Shown: positions 15,905 to 28,755 of the stretch, piece by piece
Position numbering within the stretch: position 1 is the stretch's first letter
Layout: every line of letters starts with the position of its first letter
Assembly (NCBI RefSeq): GCF_000247695.1
Contig: NW_004624778.1
Coordinates: forward strand, 8,691,695 to 8,755,694
Reading direction: 5' to 3'
Length of the DNA: 64,000 nucleotides
Origin: Heterocephalus glaber
Taxonomy: Eukaryota; Chordata; Mammalia; Rodentia; Bathyergidae
Notes under the pieces: generated by a model
The model's database searches: none
Told to the model about the DNA's origin: nothing
Seen by the model: the letters and a program-made list of their open reading frames with translations, nothing else
Position numbers and translations under genes: made by a program

Positions 15905-18645
15905 TAGAAATACCCTAGGAACATTTGGGGAATTGTTTTATTGAAGTGTATATCTGTAGTTGGAGAATTGTGCAAATAAGGTGATCAGAGAATGTTGTGG
16001 TCATGGTTTGGAGGTGTCTTTCCCACATTTGGAAGTAGCTGGTGGAAATGCACTTTTTAAATCGCTAAAAGTCATGAAATTATAACAATATGTTTTTTCC
16101 TCACTATTCTTCCCCCCAATCTGCATTGGGCAACTTTTCTCCCTCCCTGCATTCTTCCTACCACTTCCATGTTTGGATGGTACCCACTGTGCTGCCCTTC
16201 ATTCCCCACCAACCTACACCTAGATCATGAGCATCAAAAAGACATCCATATCTACCCAAGTGATGCAATAAAAACATATTATAAAGGAGTCATCATTGAT
16301 TCAGCTCTTTCTCCCTCTAGCTAAAGTCAAAGATGATTCTAATATGTTGGCCCCAGGCCATTGAGTCATGGCACATGAGTCAAATTGCAGTTATCAGAGA
16401 GAGAATCTGGTTGACGTATGAGGCAGTGAGCTGTTACATCAGCAATTGACAGTGGGGCACAGAGCTAGAGATTTACCAAAGGAGAGACTTATGGGGAAAG
16501 AAGAAAAAGCTATAGAAGAGAGGACCCTATAGCCAGCCTTAAACAGAGAGGTGGATTAAGAAGAAATCAAGAAAGATAAGTGAAGGGTTGTGGAAATATG
16601 GAAGCAGGGGGCGAAGATTGAACCCAAAAAGTGATCTGTAGAAGCAGAAGCTGGAGACTTCATAAAGAATAAGTGTGTGCAAGCGTCTTGATAGCCCAGA
16701 AGACATATATTTACAGCTTAATGGGCTGTGCTCTAAATCCAGGTGACAAGGAGGGAAAAAGTGAATGATGAGAAAATGGGGCTACATGTGCAGAAAGCCT
16801 TGCTGTATTTCCAGTAGTGCTCCAGCTCCTGAAGAGACTTTTTTTCTCAAGTCAGTCCTTGATAAGAAGTGACACTACTGTATTCTCAGTGGGCCCAAGT
16901 ATGACATCCTCCAATTTTGGGAACACAAACACAATGCTAGAGGCCTTTTACTATGTCTTTCCACTTCCCCACAAAAGCCATGTGTAGAAAAGCAAAAGGT
17001 TATAGTATTTGAAAAGGAAAGAGATTCCCAGGCAGCTCCCCTTTCTCTGCCTCTTGGATACACTGGCAATGTTTGGCCATAATAATGACTATTTAAAGAC
17101 TTAGGAAAACTTCCCTCTATGGTACCATGGTTGTCTGCTGTGCTTCTCTAATATGTTGAAGAACCACCCACGTCATCACAGGCTCTAATAAATGTATTTG
17201 TTACTGAACATTTACTGTGTACAAAGGCTAATGCTTGGTGTCCCAGAGCTCTTTACAATTTTGTGAAATAAAATATATATGTGTATCATAAAAAGCTTAT
17301 GCCCTGAAAATGACTGGGAGCTCTCCAGTCACTCAGTACATAACACAGTGACATGAGTAATTCGGAAGACTAGAAGAAGAGAAAAAGCAAGGAAGAAATG
17401 AGAAAGGTAGCATGGATAGAACAACCAGAGAATAAATGTAGACAAAGTTAAATCCATGTTAACTCAGTGCCCAACAGTGGGTACTGTAGAAATCCAGAAC
17501 CAGAAATAATAAGTGTTTATTAAAAGACAGAACTCTGGGGTGGAATTTTGGAGAGCGGTGCATAATGAGAGAACATAACAATAGCAGGGGAGAGGGTGGA
17601 CAGCCTGAGTGACCATGTGCAGCAGAGTGGAGGAGGACAGCAGGGTCAAAGGCCAGTAGAGGTAGAGATGAACAGGGGTGGAAATATGTGAGGGGACAAG
17701 AAAGCACCTGGCTAGAATGAAGTTAGAAGTTGAGTGAGGATGAATTTTTAAGAGGCATGGCTGTCATGAACAGAATAGAATGTACAGGGAGGAAGGTCAA
17801 AAGTATGACTCAGCTTCTGAGTTATCCCTCAAGAACCTTTGCCAGGTGGATTAAATAGTGAAACCAAACTGAGGCACTAGCTAACAAGCAATTCAGTCTT
17901 TGCTGAAACTTGTTTTTGACATAAAGGAAGATCTTTAGAGCCAATGTTAACCAAGCCCTCGGTGTGAGGCGGAGCCTTCATTTCACCTGGGGACAGAGAC
18001 ACTGCTGCAAGAGGAGAGTTTATTTTCACAGCTGCTGAGCTACATCGCTGCCTCTACTTAATTGGGCTGGGATGTTGATTTTTTTCTGCTTGTGGCGTTC
18101 CTTGTCCTCAGGTCTTCAGACTCTGGAATCTAACCACTGGATCTCCAGTTTTCAGGCTTGTGAACTAAACATGGGCTTTCCTGACTCTCTAGCTAACAGG
18201 AAACAGATCAAGGAATTTTTCAGCTTCCATGATCACATGAGCCAATATCTTGTAATTCTGAATATGCTATTCATTCCAATTCTCTGAAGATCCTCATTCA
18301 TATAGACTTTTGGAACTTGGAGTGATACTAAAGCAGAGATTAAGATGTTTAGCACAAATCCAGGGTCAAAGAAAGACATGAAAGAAGTCAACAAACATCT
18401 AGTCGTAATTTTACTACTACTTGCTGTGCACATTATTACCCTTTTCCTCTTTATTCTCTTCTACCCACTTGTCTTTTCCTCTGCATCCAGATACCTGGGC
18501 ATCTAGGACAGGAATGAGGTAGACTGGGCTCATGATCACCTAACATTGGCCTGAAATGGAACTTCTGAAGTGGATGGGTCTGTTCTGCCTAAGTAAGCCA
18601 AGGTTTAGGTCACCATATAGTTCATACAGGTTGAAGATGTCCTAT
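15905..18645. other. Unique intronic sequence, nothing firmly recognised
   Basis: A phrase near 17185-17260 ('ttactgaacatttactgtgt') resembles old MIR/L2-type repeats. Frames at 17459-17707 (-) and 16875-17069 (-) have no recognisable domain. No other structure was seen. Confidence 0.4.
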
Positions 18646-18705
18646 GAAAGGAAGGAAGGAAGGAAGGAAGGAAGGAAGGAAGGAAGGAAGGAAAGAAGGA
18701 AGGAG
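18646..18705. repeat. (GGAA)n microsatellite
   Basis: About fifteen GGAA/GAAG units occur with one interruption near the 3' end. Its uniformity suggests a young, probably length-variable locus. Confidence 0.95.
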
Positions 18706-19779
18706 AAAAATAGTTTAAGAGAAAAGAAAAGGTATGTTTAAGCTCTGTGTGATCTCAGTTGGCTGTGAATATTTATCAGATTTTCTGGCCTTTTGCTCAA
18801 AACTTCCATTTCCCTTCCTCTGCTATGTGATGAATTCAGAGTCCTAATTCTGAAATGCTAAGCAACTTTGGTTTCTGAGAATTGGCTCTCTCAAGTGAGT
18901 CCCCCAGGACCGCATGTCAGCTCCACCTGCACTGTGGAAACCACTAAGACCCGAGAAACACTTCATTCATGTGGCCTGATTTTCCCCAAGGCTGGGGTTG
19001 CAACTTCTTGGTCCTGAGCAATACACCTCTTCTTCATTTTTCATTTTGACGATTCTTTAGACAATAATAACTTCGAGCCAAAATCTATTATATCCATCTC
19101 CTCCTTACAGCTCTAAATAAATATATTAACTGTTGAAATGGAAAAAGGAAAATGTAGTAGTTTTTCAGAAAACACCTATGAAGGCAGTCATAGGTAAATA
19201 AATAATGGATGCCAGGTGTAGAAATATCAATTTCTACTGCATCAAGCCCAAAATCATCTCACTTACTAGATGCTTTGTATCTACCTTAACAGATACCTCT
19301 TTGTTTCCTGATCATTTTTGGCTTATTCCCTTGCTGTGAGCCCTACTAAATCTCTTCTTTATCTACAGAAGATATCATAATTAGCCCTTCATCTGAGACT
19401 CCAGTCGCCACATTGGCTTTCTTCATGTAGATCTTCGGTTTTTCCATCTGATTCCCAAATAGTACCAATTTCCTTAACCATTCTGGAATCTTCTGCTTCC
19501 ATGACATAATTGATTTATTCAATTTCATTTCAGTGCTTAATTATATATGATCTTGCACTTTTTACCTTTATGTTGGATAACACTATCTTGATCACTTGAA
19601 CAAAATTTGAGTTGGGGGAAGGTCAGGATCGTGCCATACTTACACAGATCTTAATATGATGCTGAGCACAGATACTATTGACCAGCTGGCCAATTGCATT
19701 GATCCTTGCAGATTACCATGGGTTCCTTTCCTATACTTTGAGAAGCACTAATTTACAAATAATTCTGCAAAGTCAAAGG

Positions 19780-19960
19780 CAGCCTAGTAGAGAGGAAAAA
19801 AGAAGCTCAGGAGTTCAAGTCCCTCCAACATAGATTTGGATGCTAAATCCCTCACAAGTAGCATGACCTGAGCCATTTAATGCCTTTGGTCCTTCTTTTC
19901 CTCATCTGAAAAGTGAGGTTATGAATACCTACCTCGCAGACCTTTAAGAGAGACAAGTGG
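19780..19960 (+). repeat. MIR SINE relic
   Basis: MIR phrases occur in + order: 'gagttcaagtccctccaaca', then 'cctcatctgaaaagtgaggt' and 'gaatacctacctcgcagacc'. Confidence 0.7.
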
Positions 19961-20479
19961 AGTCCACACAGGACAGGCGCATCCACCACACTGCTTACCG
20001 CATAGTTGCTAATAACGTTCATTTCCTTTCACTTCCACTTTGGATAATTTATTCAAGCACAAAAAATACAAAACAGCAGATTGCTATAAAAGGATCCTTC
20101 TTTAAACAGCAGGCTTTCCTTAAAAAGCATGCTCTTACTGGGATGAAGTTAACTCTCTCTCTCTCTGAACCCACATACACACATGGAGCGATAGTGATCA
20201 GCTGAACCACAATGATGTTTGATGATGAAGATAAGGTGTCAGGTTTACAGTGGGTTAGTAACAAGAGTACACATTTTAGCCGAAGATAATGGAAAGTTCA
20301 CTGTGCAGGCATCATCCAGGGGGCTCACAGGTTCTCTTGAAAGGAGTAGCGATTTTAGTTCCTTGGTATAGACACGTATGTGTTTAACACTATTCAGTAG
20401 CACCTGTTTTGTAGATCAGTTTATTTACTAACCCCAGTCATTAATATGCAGTCATAAGAAAAGTAATGAAATGTGCACT

Positions 20480-20935
20480 CATTTTCCACTACAGCTGTAG
20501 CAAAGTACTATGAATGAAGCAGCCGACAGCAGTACAAATATGTTATCTCTCAGTTTCTATAGGTTAGAAGTCCAGTGGGCTCAGCTGGGTCCTCTGAATG
20601 AGGCTGTAGGAAGCTGAAATCAAGGTGTGTGGAGGGATGTGTTCCTTACTAAAGGCTCTGGGGGAGGATCAGCTCCCAGTGGCAGGTTTTGACTGGGTGC
20701 TATTGGCAAAAGGAGACCACTGGAATCAAAATAATGTCATGTGTCTTATATAGGTTCCTATGGTCATGATACTGCTTACTTTGATGGTAAGTAATGACTC
20801 ACCAGATCACCTTGTAATTTTGTAACATCCCCAAATGGCTTGACAAAGCCTTTCTTCATAAGTAGGCAACAGTGCCTTTTCCTCTAGTGGCTACCTGAAC
20901 GGGGGAGTTTTAATGACACTTTCAGAGTGCACTGG
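20480..20935 (+). repeat. Old mammalian interspersed repeat, family not assigned
   Basis: Phrases such as 'ggttagaagtccagtgggct', 'gctgaaatcaaggtgtgtgg' and 'ctctgggggaggatcagctc' occur in the same order as in a common mammalian repeat that I recognise but cannot name with certainty. Confidence 0.5.
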
Positions 20936-21483
20936 TGAGTCAAAGCAACAACCAAAACCTGCATGTAATCCAGGAATTGCTTGCACACTAGGAGGAAGTG
21001 GCTGAAAGCATGTAAAAATCCAAATACTTCTCACTCTTCATTTCTTTTCACAGTTCAGACTCGGTGTTCTGTTTCATGTGGAAAGTAAAATAACTTCTTT
21101 GCTTGGATTTCATGTTGACATTTCTTTTTGGTGGGAATCAGGGTGGGGGTTCACTCCAAGCACTTGCTGCACCTCATGGTACCGCTTTGTGGCATTTTCA
21201 TAAAATACCAACCACCAGAATTCTCATAATCACAAAAACATGTGCTTTCTCCTCAGATCCACCAAAATTCTTTCTCTCATTAAAAAATAGAAAGTTCAGA
21301 AATTAAATTAGAAAGTTGAACTCGATATCTTTAAATTCTTTTGGTTTCAAGAAAAAAAGAAAGCTGCAGTTTTCCTAATTTCCTTTCAGTTAAATGTTAC
21401 TCCTGAATGGGGAAAATTGTACAAAAATGTCTGGAGAGTTGAGACTCTGACATGAGGGGAGGATTTATATTTCCTTGCTATTA

Positions 21484-21507
21484 AAAGAGAAGAAGAAGAA
21501 GAAAAAA
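21484..21507. repeat. Short (GAA)n tract
   Basis: 'aagagaagaagaagaagaaa' is a brief trinucleotide run. Unique sequence with no recognised features surrounds it from about 20940 to 22350. Confidence 0.8.
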
Positions 21508-22359
21508 CCCTCAGTTATGTCTAATCTTTAGGAACGCAGTGCCCTGTCCAACCCGCAAACTGTTGGCAGCATCATAACTACACACGGAATGTTCTTTTAA
21601 GCCCATTCACCCTCCCAAACCTTTCCTGTGAAGTTTTAAGTCTCAGCATTTAGAGACGCTTTTATTCAAGTAAAGTATCAACTTTAGGTTGGGTCTTTTG
21701 GCATCAGTTCTGCTGGTGGCAGAGAGATGGTCCCAATAAAAGCAAGCCTACTTAGCTGGCTGGGGTCTAGGTTGGCCTTTATGTGTGAAATCCCATTTGT
21801 CTCTCCAATACCAAGTACCTACTTTGTGAAACTGTGATTTAATAGCTCCCTGCGCAGAGGAAGTTTTATCCACCCCCTCACAAAGAACAAACGCTATGCC
21901 TCCTTGCACTGCCTCAGCTTGCATTCATGGCTGGCCTCCTGGCTTCCTCCATACAACTCTTCCTTAGGTGCTTGGCAAAGGGCAGATTGGTGTGGGCTCC
22001 GGTATAGGTGCACCTGGAGAAATTGCAAATAATGTCCATGTGGGTCACATAGACAACTAGATGCCTCAAATCCAGTACTTCTTTGAATCAAGGAATCCTG
22101 ATTTCCCACAGCTGATTATTCTGTATGCTTTGAGATAGAGACTTCTAGTTTGTTTTTTTTTAATGTACTCATGATCATTCTATCCTTTGATCATCACAGC
22201 CTCATAACCTGAAATCTCAGATAACTTCTTCAGGGAGTGGCCCCAGTAGATTTGTTCAATTACTCAGGCCAAAGAGTGATGGGTACCTTCCAATTTAGGG
22301 TCATGAGCTCTCACTGGAAAGAACTGGAAGAAGAAAAGAGCTGACTAAAGAAATAAAAC

Positions 22360-22480
22360 CTAAAGCCTTGGGCAAATGAATGAAGCCACCTCTGTCTCTG
22401 TTTTTTCAAGTCTAAAATAACAACTGTAGTAGTTACTACCTCATAGGGTATGCTTGCTTAAGAGACTGTGCCTTAATGCC
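22360..22480 (+). repeat. Probable MIR fragment
   Basis: 'ccttgggcaaatgaatgaag', then 'ttttttcaagtctaaaataa' and 'actacctcatagggtatgc' follow the MIR order with strong divergence. Confidence 0.5.
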
Positions 22481-22619
22481 TCTCTCATATGAAACATGCA
22501 AAACACTGTTAGCAGTCAGAATTATTATTAAAACATGTATTAAGCACCTATGTATACCAGCATTTCTTTCATGTTTTGTATATGATGATTCCAATAGCTT
22601 TTCAATAGTAGCATATAAA

Positions 22620-22775
22620 GGGTGATTGAAATTTATAATGAGCACTTAAAATTTTAAAAAGTTATTACAGTAAAAGACTAAATAAAACTCCCTGTCACTT
22701 TGAATACACTTATCCCATTGTTCTAACCACTTTCTGAAGCAGTTGTAGAAGTCCTCTCTCGTGTCTTTATGAAAT
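22620..22775 (-). mobile_element. Mariner transposase C-terminal remnant (inverted copy A)
   Basis: On the minus strand the frame reads a mariner C-terminal block, with motifs EDFYNCFRKW and WDKCIQSD, followed by an AT-rich end. This matches the tail of Tc1/mariner-family transposases (the '..CFRKW..RWDKCI..' block). Only the 3' part is present. It faces copy B across about 70 bp. Confidence 0.8.
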
Positions 22776-22847
22776 ATGATAAAAAATACAGTGAGTGCTA
22801 TTGCCGCATGCCATCCCATGGAAAGGCAGGCTGAGAAAAACATTACA

Positions 22848-23150
22848 ATGTGTCTTCATCCACCTTATTCACCAGGTTTGGTATTGAGCGACTTCAGGCT
22901 TATCCCTAAAGTCAAAATGACCATGAAAGGTAAAGGCTTTGAACTGATTCCATACATCAAGTCAGCCATGACAGCAACTAAAGACACCCACTAAAGAGAA
23001 TTTCCAGAACTGCTTCAGAAAGTGACAGGAACTATGGAGTAAATTTGTCTAAAGCAATGGGAAATATTTTGAGAATGAATGGCAATGTGTAATTGACTGT
23101 GGTAAACTTTTAAAAATTTAAATATTTATCATATTTTTCTATCACACAGT
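22848..23150 (+). mobile_element. Mariner transposase C-terminal remnant (inverted copy B)
   Basis: On the plus strand, translation gives HPPYSPGLVLSDF, the mariner signature around the third catalytic Asp of the DD34D triad (Mos1 YSPDLAPSDY). It continues KGKGFE and then, after a stop, a decayed version of the same tail block as copy A. The catalytic Asp of the S-D-F triplet is kept, but stops make the copy inactive. The upstream catalytic Asps are absent. The tail can be aligned to copy A in inverted orientation. Confidence 0.82.
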
Positions 23151-23159
23151 GGGCATCAC

Positions 23160-23803
23160 TTTTGGTATAATTTCAAATGCATGTGATTGTTTTTACAGAA
23201 ATACATATTAAGCCCCTGCCTTTGTATCAGAGAATACACAAAGACCCCTAGAGAGGGAGATGCATATGGAGGGCAAAAGGTCACTGCAATGCCTGTGTAG
23301 CCAAGACGATTTGTGGGCAAAGGGAAAGATCAGTCAGTCTTCCCTGGATGGCTAAAGACTGCAGAGTTTGGACGAAGCTTTGAGGGCCTGGTGGCTGGAT
23401 GGAGAGAAAAAGCAGATCCCAGGAAGGGGAAGCCTTAGAATGAAGACAAGAGCCTTGAAACAGGCTGTGCTGAAGGGGCTGCCCTGTGGGCTGTGCTGTA
23501 AGGGGATAGCCTGAGTGAGCTGGGGAAAGAAGAAGTGGGGAGCTGCTGTACCATGCGGAGGGGTTGTCTTACCACTGAAGACTCTGCCCTTTGGAATGCC
23601 AGCCAAAGGCTTTGAGCTGGCAGGGGCCTGAGGGTGAAGGGACATTCTCCCAGTTGTGCCCTGGAGCAAGTGCTTTCCAACCGTGGTCAAGGAACCTTTT
23701 GTTTTGTCTTGTTTTCCCTAATCCATTTGTGTTCAGTACTTATTAATGTAGAACTTACGTGCATTTCTAGAAAAATGAACTAAAGATAAAAATGCAGTGA
23801 TTT
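23160..23803. other. Unique intronic sequence, nothing recognised
   Basis: The segment 23220-23690 is more GC-rich than its surroundings and is open in antisense frames (23352-23690, 23435-23680), but no protein family is recognisable. Confidence 0.4.
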
Positions 23804-23817
23804 AAAAATACAAGTCA

Positions 23818-23920
23818 TGGGCTGGGGATTTAGCTCAGTGGTTCCGCCGCCTGCCTTGCAAGCAGGAAGTCCCGAGTTCGATCCCCGCTACCAAAAAATA
23901 AAAAATAAATTTAAAAAAAT
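23818..23920 (+). mobile_element. ID-type SINE (tRNA-derived) with perfect 14-bp target-site duplication
   Basis: It starts 'gggctggggatttagctcag' and has the A-box, a 'cctgccttgcaagcaggaag' middle, the B-box 'gagttcgatcc', 'cgctacc' and an A-rich tail. 'aaaaatacaagtca' flanks it exactly on both sides (23804-23817 and 23921-23934), which marks a fairly recent insertion. Confidence 0.96.
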
Positions 23921-23939
23921 AAAAATACAAGTCAAATAT

Positions 23940-25427
23940 TGTTTATGATTAGATTTATAAATATAAAATTAGATATTTTATCCAACTGTTACAAAAGTTT
24001 CAAAATGTTTTATTTCAATTTCTGTACTTCCAGTGGCCTGGGTACAGGCACTGACCCCTGGGCTACATTTACATATTAGTGCTTCAGGAAAGTGGCTCTG
24101 CCAAAGGAATAGAGAATTTAGGGCAGAGCGAAGAGGAAGGAGGCAGGAAGAACTCTAGGAGAGCATATATATATATGTCTTTTTGAAGAGAGGAAGGCTA
24201 GTAACTGGTCTTTTTGAGTTAAAAGCAGACCAGTTTCATCCAAAAAACAGAGCTACCTTATAAATTTCATTTTCAATGTACATGTAAAATATGCTGCATA
24301 GAGAAAAGTAAAATCAATAAACAAAGATACCTGAGTAGAAAGAGTATAGAAATAGGCCTGAAGTAAATGTCTTTAAAATGTGGATTACTGGCTTTTTGCC
24401 CTTGGTAAGTCTCTATTCCTCACTTTTCAAAATCTAATTTGACCAATTGATTTGACTGCTCGTGTGTTACCCTGTTATCAATGGCTCAAGGTGTATCAAG
24501 ATCAGGAAGGAGTATAAAGATGTGATTGGAAATCTTCACATCCAAGGAGAAACTATCTTTCCCATTCAGATATTTGCATTTCTCTGTCCTTAAGGGTCCT
24601 TCTCATTATGAAAGAATCAGTCAGAACCCGGGCCCACTGTCTGTGTCTTCCATCTACACATAAGACTCTGTTGACATCTCACCTATGGGACCATTTGCTT
24701 TTCATTTGCCATTCACCACTTGCCATGAGGTAGAATTTGAACTCAGTTTTGGAGCCTTGTTAACTGATTGCCTTATGCCAAAATAAACTGATATTTAATG
24801 CCATCTACAGCTTTTCTCATGTGAGAAGTCCAAGTGTTTTACAACTTCTATAACTATTCATTGAATTATTAAAGTTTGAGTATAAAGATAATAGCCTAAA
24901 ACTAATTCTTGGCACTGTCCAATGCCATGAGAGATATATGGTAAGTGTTATGTGAAATCAGAGTTCCATTATCAAATGCATTTATTAATTACCAGACTAA
25001 TCAAAAACTTATGATATTATATAACATCATATAACATTTAACACACTGATGAGTGAAATGATTCTGTCTACAGCAGAAAAACAATCACATCTTTCCAGCT
25101 TAACCTGAATGTGTATTTCTTAATTTTCCAAATCTACCCATTAATAGCTCAAGGAATACTAACATTCTGTGGATTATGGTCTGGGAAATATTGTTCTACT
25201 TTAGATCCCTAAAATTAAAAGTAGCAGAACAGAATCAAAACTCAGCGTGTGAAGAGTCCTGTCTGAGATCAAGCAGTAGTGGCCAAACTTTGCCTAAACA
25301 GCACATCTCCATGCCTGGGACTCTGTCCTCTACCCTGAAAAGTTATTTCCCAAAATACCTACTGCCACCTTCAATAGATTATAGAGGCACATTCAGTAGA
25401 AATGAGACATGCTTTGGGAGAGGGGTG

Positions 25428-25429
<2 letters not shown>
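23940..25429. other. AT-rich unique intronic sequence
   Basis: It contains a small (AT)n run at 24164-24176 and possible, very degenerate MIR phrases near 24720-24770. Nothing else was recognised. Confidence 0.4.

Positions 25430-25430
<1 letters not shown>

Positions 25431-25468
<38 letters not shown>
25431..25468. repeat. (CA)n microsatellite
   Basis: About 17 uninterrupted CA units are followed by AT-rich sequence. The 145-codon frame at 25176-25613 runs through it and owes its poly-Thr/His segment to the repeat. Confidence 0.95.
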
Positions 25469-25469
<1 letters not shown>

Positions 25470-27036
25470 TTATACATATATACACTCTTGGGATATCAAA
25501 GCCTCTTTGCCATAACACCCAGGAAATATGCTGGAAGAAGAAGCAGGTGTGAAGGACCAGCAGTGGAGAGCCACAGTGGCTTTTGGAGGCCCCTTATTTG
25601 CAGTCAGTATTAATCCTGGGCTGTTGCAAAGGCCAAAGCTTGGCTCGCATTTGAGATCTGAAGCTCTGACATTCAAGAAGCTCCAAAGCAAATGAACCTG
25701 AGTGAGCAAATAATTAAACTACAAAGAAAAAGCCAGTATTGAAAAAAAATGTCAGCAATCTGGTGTCAACTCAGGAGCACAGGGCTGTTGGGAAGTAACG
25801 GGGCCTTTATCCACTCAGTTGTTCCTATTCTGAACACAATCCATTCAGAAGCCTGTGAGTGAGCCATCCTGTATTTGGGGCCTTAACCTGGCAATCAAGG
25901 TACAGATCCTAAGGGCTGAGATGCATTCAGTGCAACCAGGTAAATAATTGGTCATAGATATAACTATTGATAATAAGAACACTGGTTTCAAAATGCCTAA
26001 GTTTGAACCCATTCAGTCACCCTCATTGATGGCAGTGTTCTACACTTGTCCCTTCAACGATGTGTTAAAAGAGGTGCACTGTTGCAGGGACTTTCTGATT
26101 CCAGTGCCCACAGATGTGCTTTGGGGCATGTTCTGGTCTATTTTAGATAGCTAAAGAAAAATAAATGGAGGAAGTATATGTGGACAATTGATATATTTCT
26201 GAAAAAGAAAAAGAAGCAAAGAAGGAAGGGATGGCAGACAGGCTGAACCTAACTTTGGTTGTAAGCCCTGGCCAATGTACACTTAAGAATGAGCACAAGC
26301 CAGAAAAACTGGCTGCAGCTGGCAGATATCCCAAATCATTCTGTAGAACGAGGGCCCAGGAGTGGGGAAATGCTTCTTGATGGATGAATTGGATTGTGAA
26401 TAAAACGCTGCCTTCCAGGCACTAGCCTTTGAATTACCCTGATATGTTGATTTAATTCAGAACCTTGATGTTTCCCGAACATTGACTTTTTAACCTTAAT
26501 TGTCTTCTGATTTATTAGTAGATCACTGTGTTTTTTATGTCTCCCTGGTAGAAGTTAAAACCTTGTTTCCCAGAAAGATCCCATAACTAGGGACAGATCT
26601 TAGGGCCACTATGCTTGGTTCAAAGAGGCCAGTGCAGCCTGTAAGAACAGATGTGTCTGACCCGCTAAGAGCAGACTGTTCCAGAGAGCATGGCATTTTA
26701 CCCTCCAGCCTTTTTCTGTCCCCTGTGTATCTATCTTGTACTGATCATTTCTTGCTATGGAAATAAATGGTGCTTGTGAATCGGTGAAATCTTCCCCAGG
26801 TTCTCAAGGGATCAATGTTCATCTACCAAAAAGTTCAGTGCATGTGTTCTCCCTATTCTTAAATCGGGGATTAAAAACACAGCATCATAATTACACATCA
26901 CAAATACATCATAAATACACATCATCCTACAATAGATTCATCCTGCAACTGCAGCCAGGGCCATATTCACCCCAGAAGCCAACATTAATTTCTGAAGAGC
27001 AAAGAAAAAACATAGCTCTATTATTCCCCAGCTTGC
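25470..27036. other. Unique intronic sequence, nothing firmly recognised
   Basis: A MIR-like phrase may be present at 25975-26070 ('gcctaagtttgaacccattc'). No coding frame or RNA gene seen. Confidence 0.4.
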
Positions 27037-27065
27037 AAAAAAACAAAAACAAAACAAAACAAAAC
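27037..27065. repeat. (CAAAA)n short A-rich tract
   Basis: 'caaaaacaaaacaaaacaaa' without an attached SINE body. It could be the tail of a decayed element. Confidence 0.75.
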
Positions 27066-27859
27066 TGACAGTCACAACTCCATGACACAAAACACTGAAA
27101 CAAGCTTGTATTTCAAGAGTATCAACAGAGACTTCACCCTCAGAGGCCACAATTTCCAAGAGGAATCCCACCACATTTATGGCAAGCCAGTTTCTTCCTA
27201 TTCTCAGGGTAGAGTGGGCAAGGAGAGAAGTGTAAGCCGAGCTCAGAGATCAAGTATCCATCTGGGCAGAGGAAACCATGATACTTTATATTACATCTTA
27301 TAATGGTAATAGTCACAAAGCCAAAATAACTGGTAGCCGTAACAAGTGCCCATTAGAAATCCAATCCTAAAAGCTTAGAACTGCTCAGTACTCACACTCC
27401 TCGGAGCACTTCTCTCCAACTTTATGGACCGTGATCCTCACAGTCTTCCAGTTTTGGTGGGCAGAGATAAATATGATTAGCCCCACTTAACAAATTTAAT
27501 AGATGAAGAGAGAGAACTTGAAAGAAGGACCATGACCCAGTGTCATAGGTCTATTGTCAGTGTCAAAAGAAAGGTGCACTGATGTTATGCTAAAAGCGTG
27601 AGATCCAAAGCTTAGTAAGTCTTCACAGGTGGGATAAGGAGCCATGTTTACTGAGCTCTGATCAGCCATCTCCACAGAGGCTGGGTTGATTCCTCCTGCG
27701 ATCACATGAGGTGGATTAGAACTGTTAACTACCCTGTTTTTAAAGCTATAGGATATGATACCATTTAACATTTTGCATAAAACATTTTGAATTATCCCTG
27801 ATCTCTTAAAGGATATCTCAGACTCTTAAAGATTGTATAGAAATAATTATCAGTGTTGA

Positions 27860-27985
27860 GATAAAGATATTAAGTTTCTAGTGAATAACTTGTCTAAGAT
27901 TATGTATTTAATAAGAGGCTACATCAGAATTTGGACTCAAATCTGATTTTGAGTTAGTATTGCTTCTCCTCTACCAAGCTGCTGA
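27860..27985 (-). repeat. Probable MIR relic
   Basis: 'aacttgtctaagattatgta', then 'ggactcaaatctgattttga' and 'ttgcttctcctctaccaagc' follow the reverse-complement MIR order. The region 27470-27540 upstream may be a further fragment. Confidence 0.5.
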
Positions 27986-28624
27986 TTTAAACTATGTGTT
28001 TAACAAACATTGGCTAGGTATCTGAGGACCCAAGGGAGCTTTTCCTCTTACCTCTGGCATCCCCATCTGGAAGCGGAGCATAGCCCAGGGCTGGACTCTC
28101 ATGGGACAGATGCTATCACAGCTTTATGTTAAGGATGGCTGGCCCTTTACAGAAGCTGGCCCCCAAGTCTGCACTTACTTCCCACTGCAAAGTGCAATTT
28201 CAGTGCCAAAGTGAATGTTCAGTATTTTTGTGCTTGAAACTTGTATTCCTGGAAACTGTCTGTTTATAACTTTACCCATAAGCCTTTCATATGGTCTGGC
28301 CCTTTGTTCTATGATGACTTCAAAAGAGTTGCCTCACTGTAATAAAACTCGGTGTTCTACAAATTTTGTCTCAGTTTAAGACTGGGCTCACAATCTTATA
28401 ACAAACATAGTAAAAATTTCGGAACAGCTTTATTTCCATAATTTCAAATATGATTTAGTAAAAGGTGATTCATGGAGCTGATCACTGTGGATATCAAGGT
28501 GATATTTTTTTGTGTGTTCAATGAATCTACAATGGTGAGCCATTGATCAAGTTGGTGGTTTTGCTGTAAAAATTTAGAAAGAAGGTGTTTCGGACTTCAA
28601 GTGCTAGCAAATGGAACTCCAATG

Positions 28625-28652
28625 CTATATAAATCACAAGTGATTTATATAG
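28625..28652. repeat. Perfect 13-bp inverted repeat (palindrome)
   Basis: The arm 'ctatataaatcac' and its exact reverse complement 'gtgatttatatag' are separated by two bases. Nothing in the surrounding 100 bases explains it as a known transposon end. Confidence 0.9.
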
Positions 28653-28755
28653 CGAGGGGCTCTGAGGGAAACAAAACATGGGCAAGGCTCAGAAAAATTT
28701 GTTCTATGCAGTTTAATATTCCTTATTTTTTCTTAACACCAACTACTGCACATAT

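Noticed and set aside
25176..25613. 145-codon frame containing a poly-Thr/His run
   Set aside because: The run is translation of the (CA)n microsatellite at 25431-25468.
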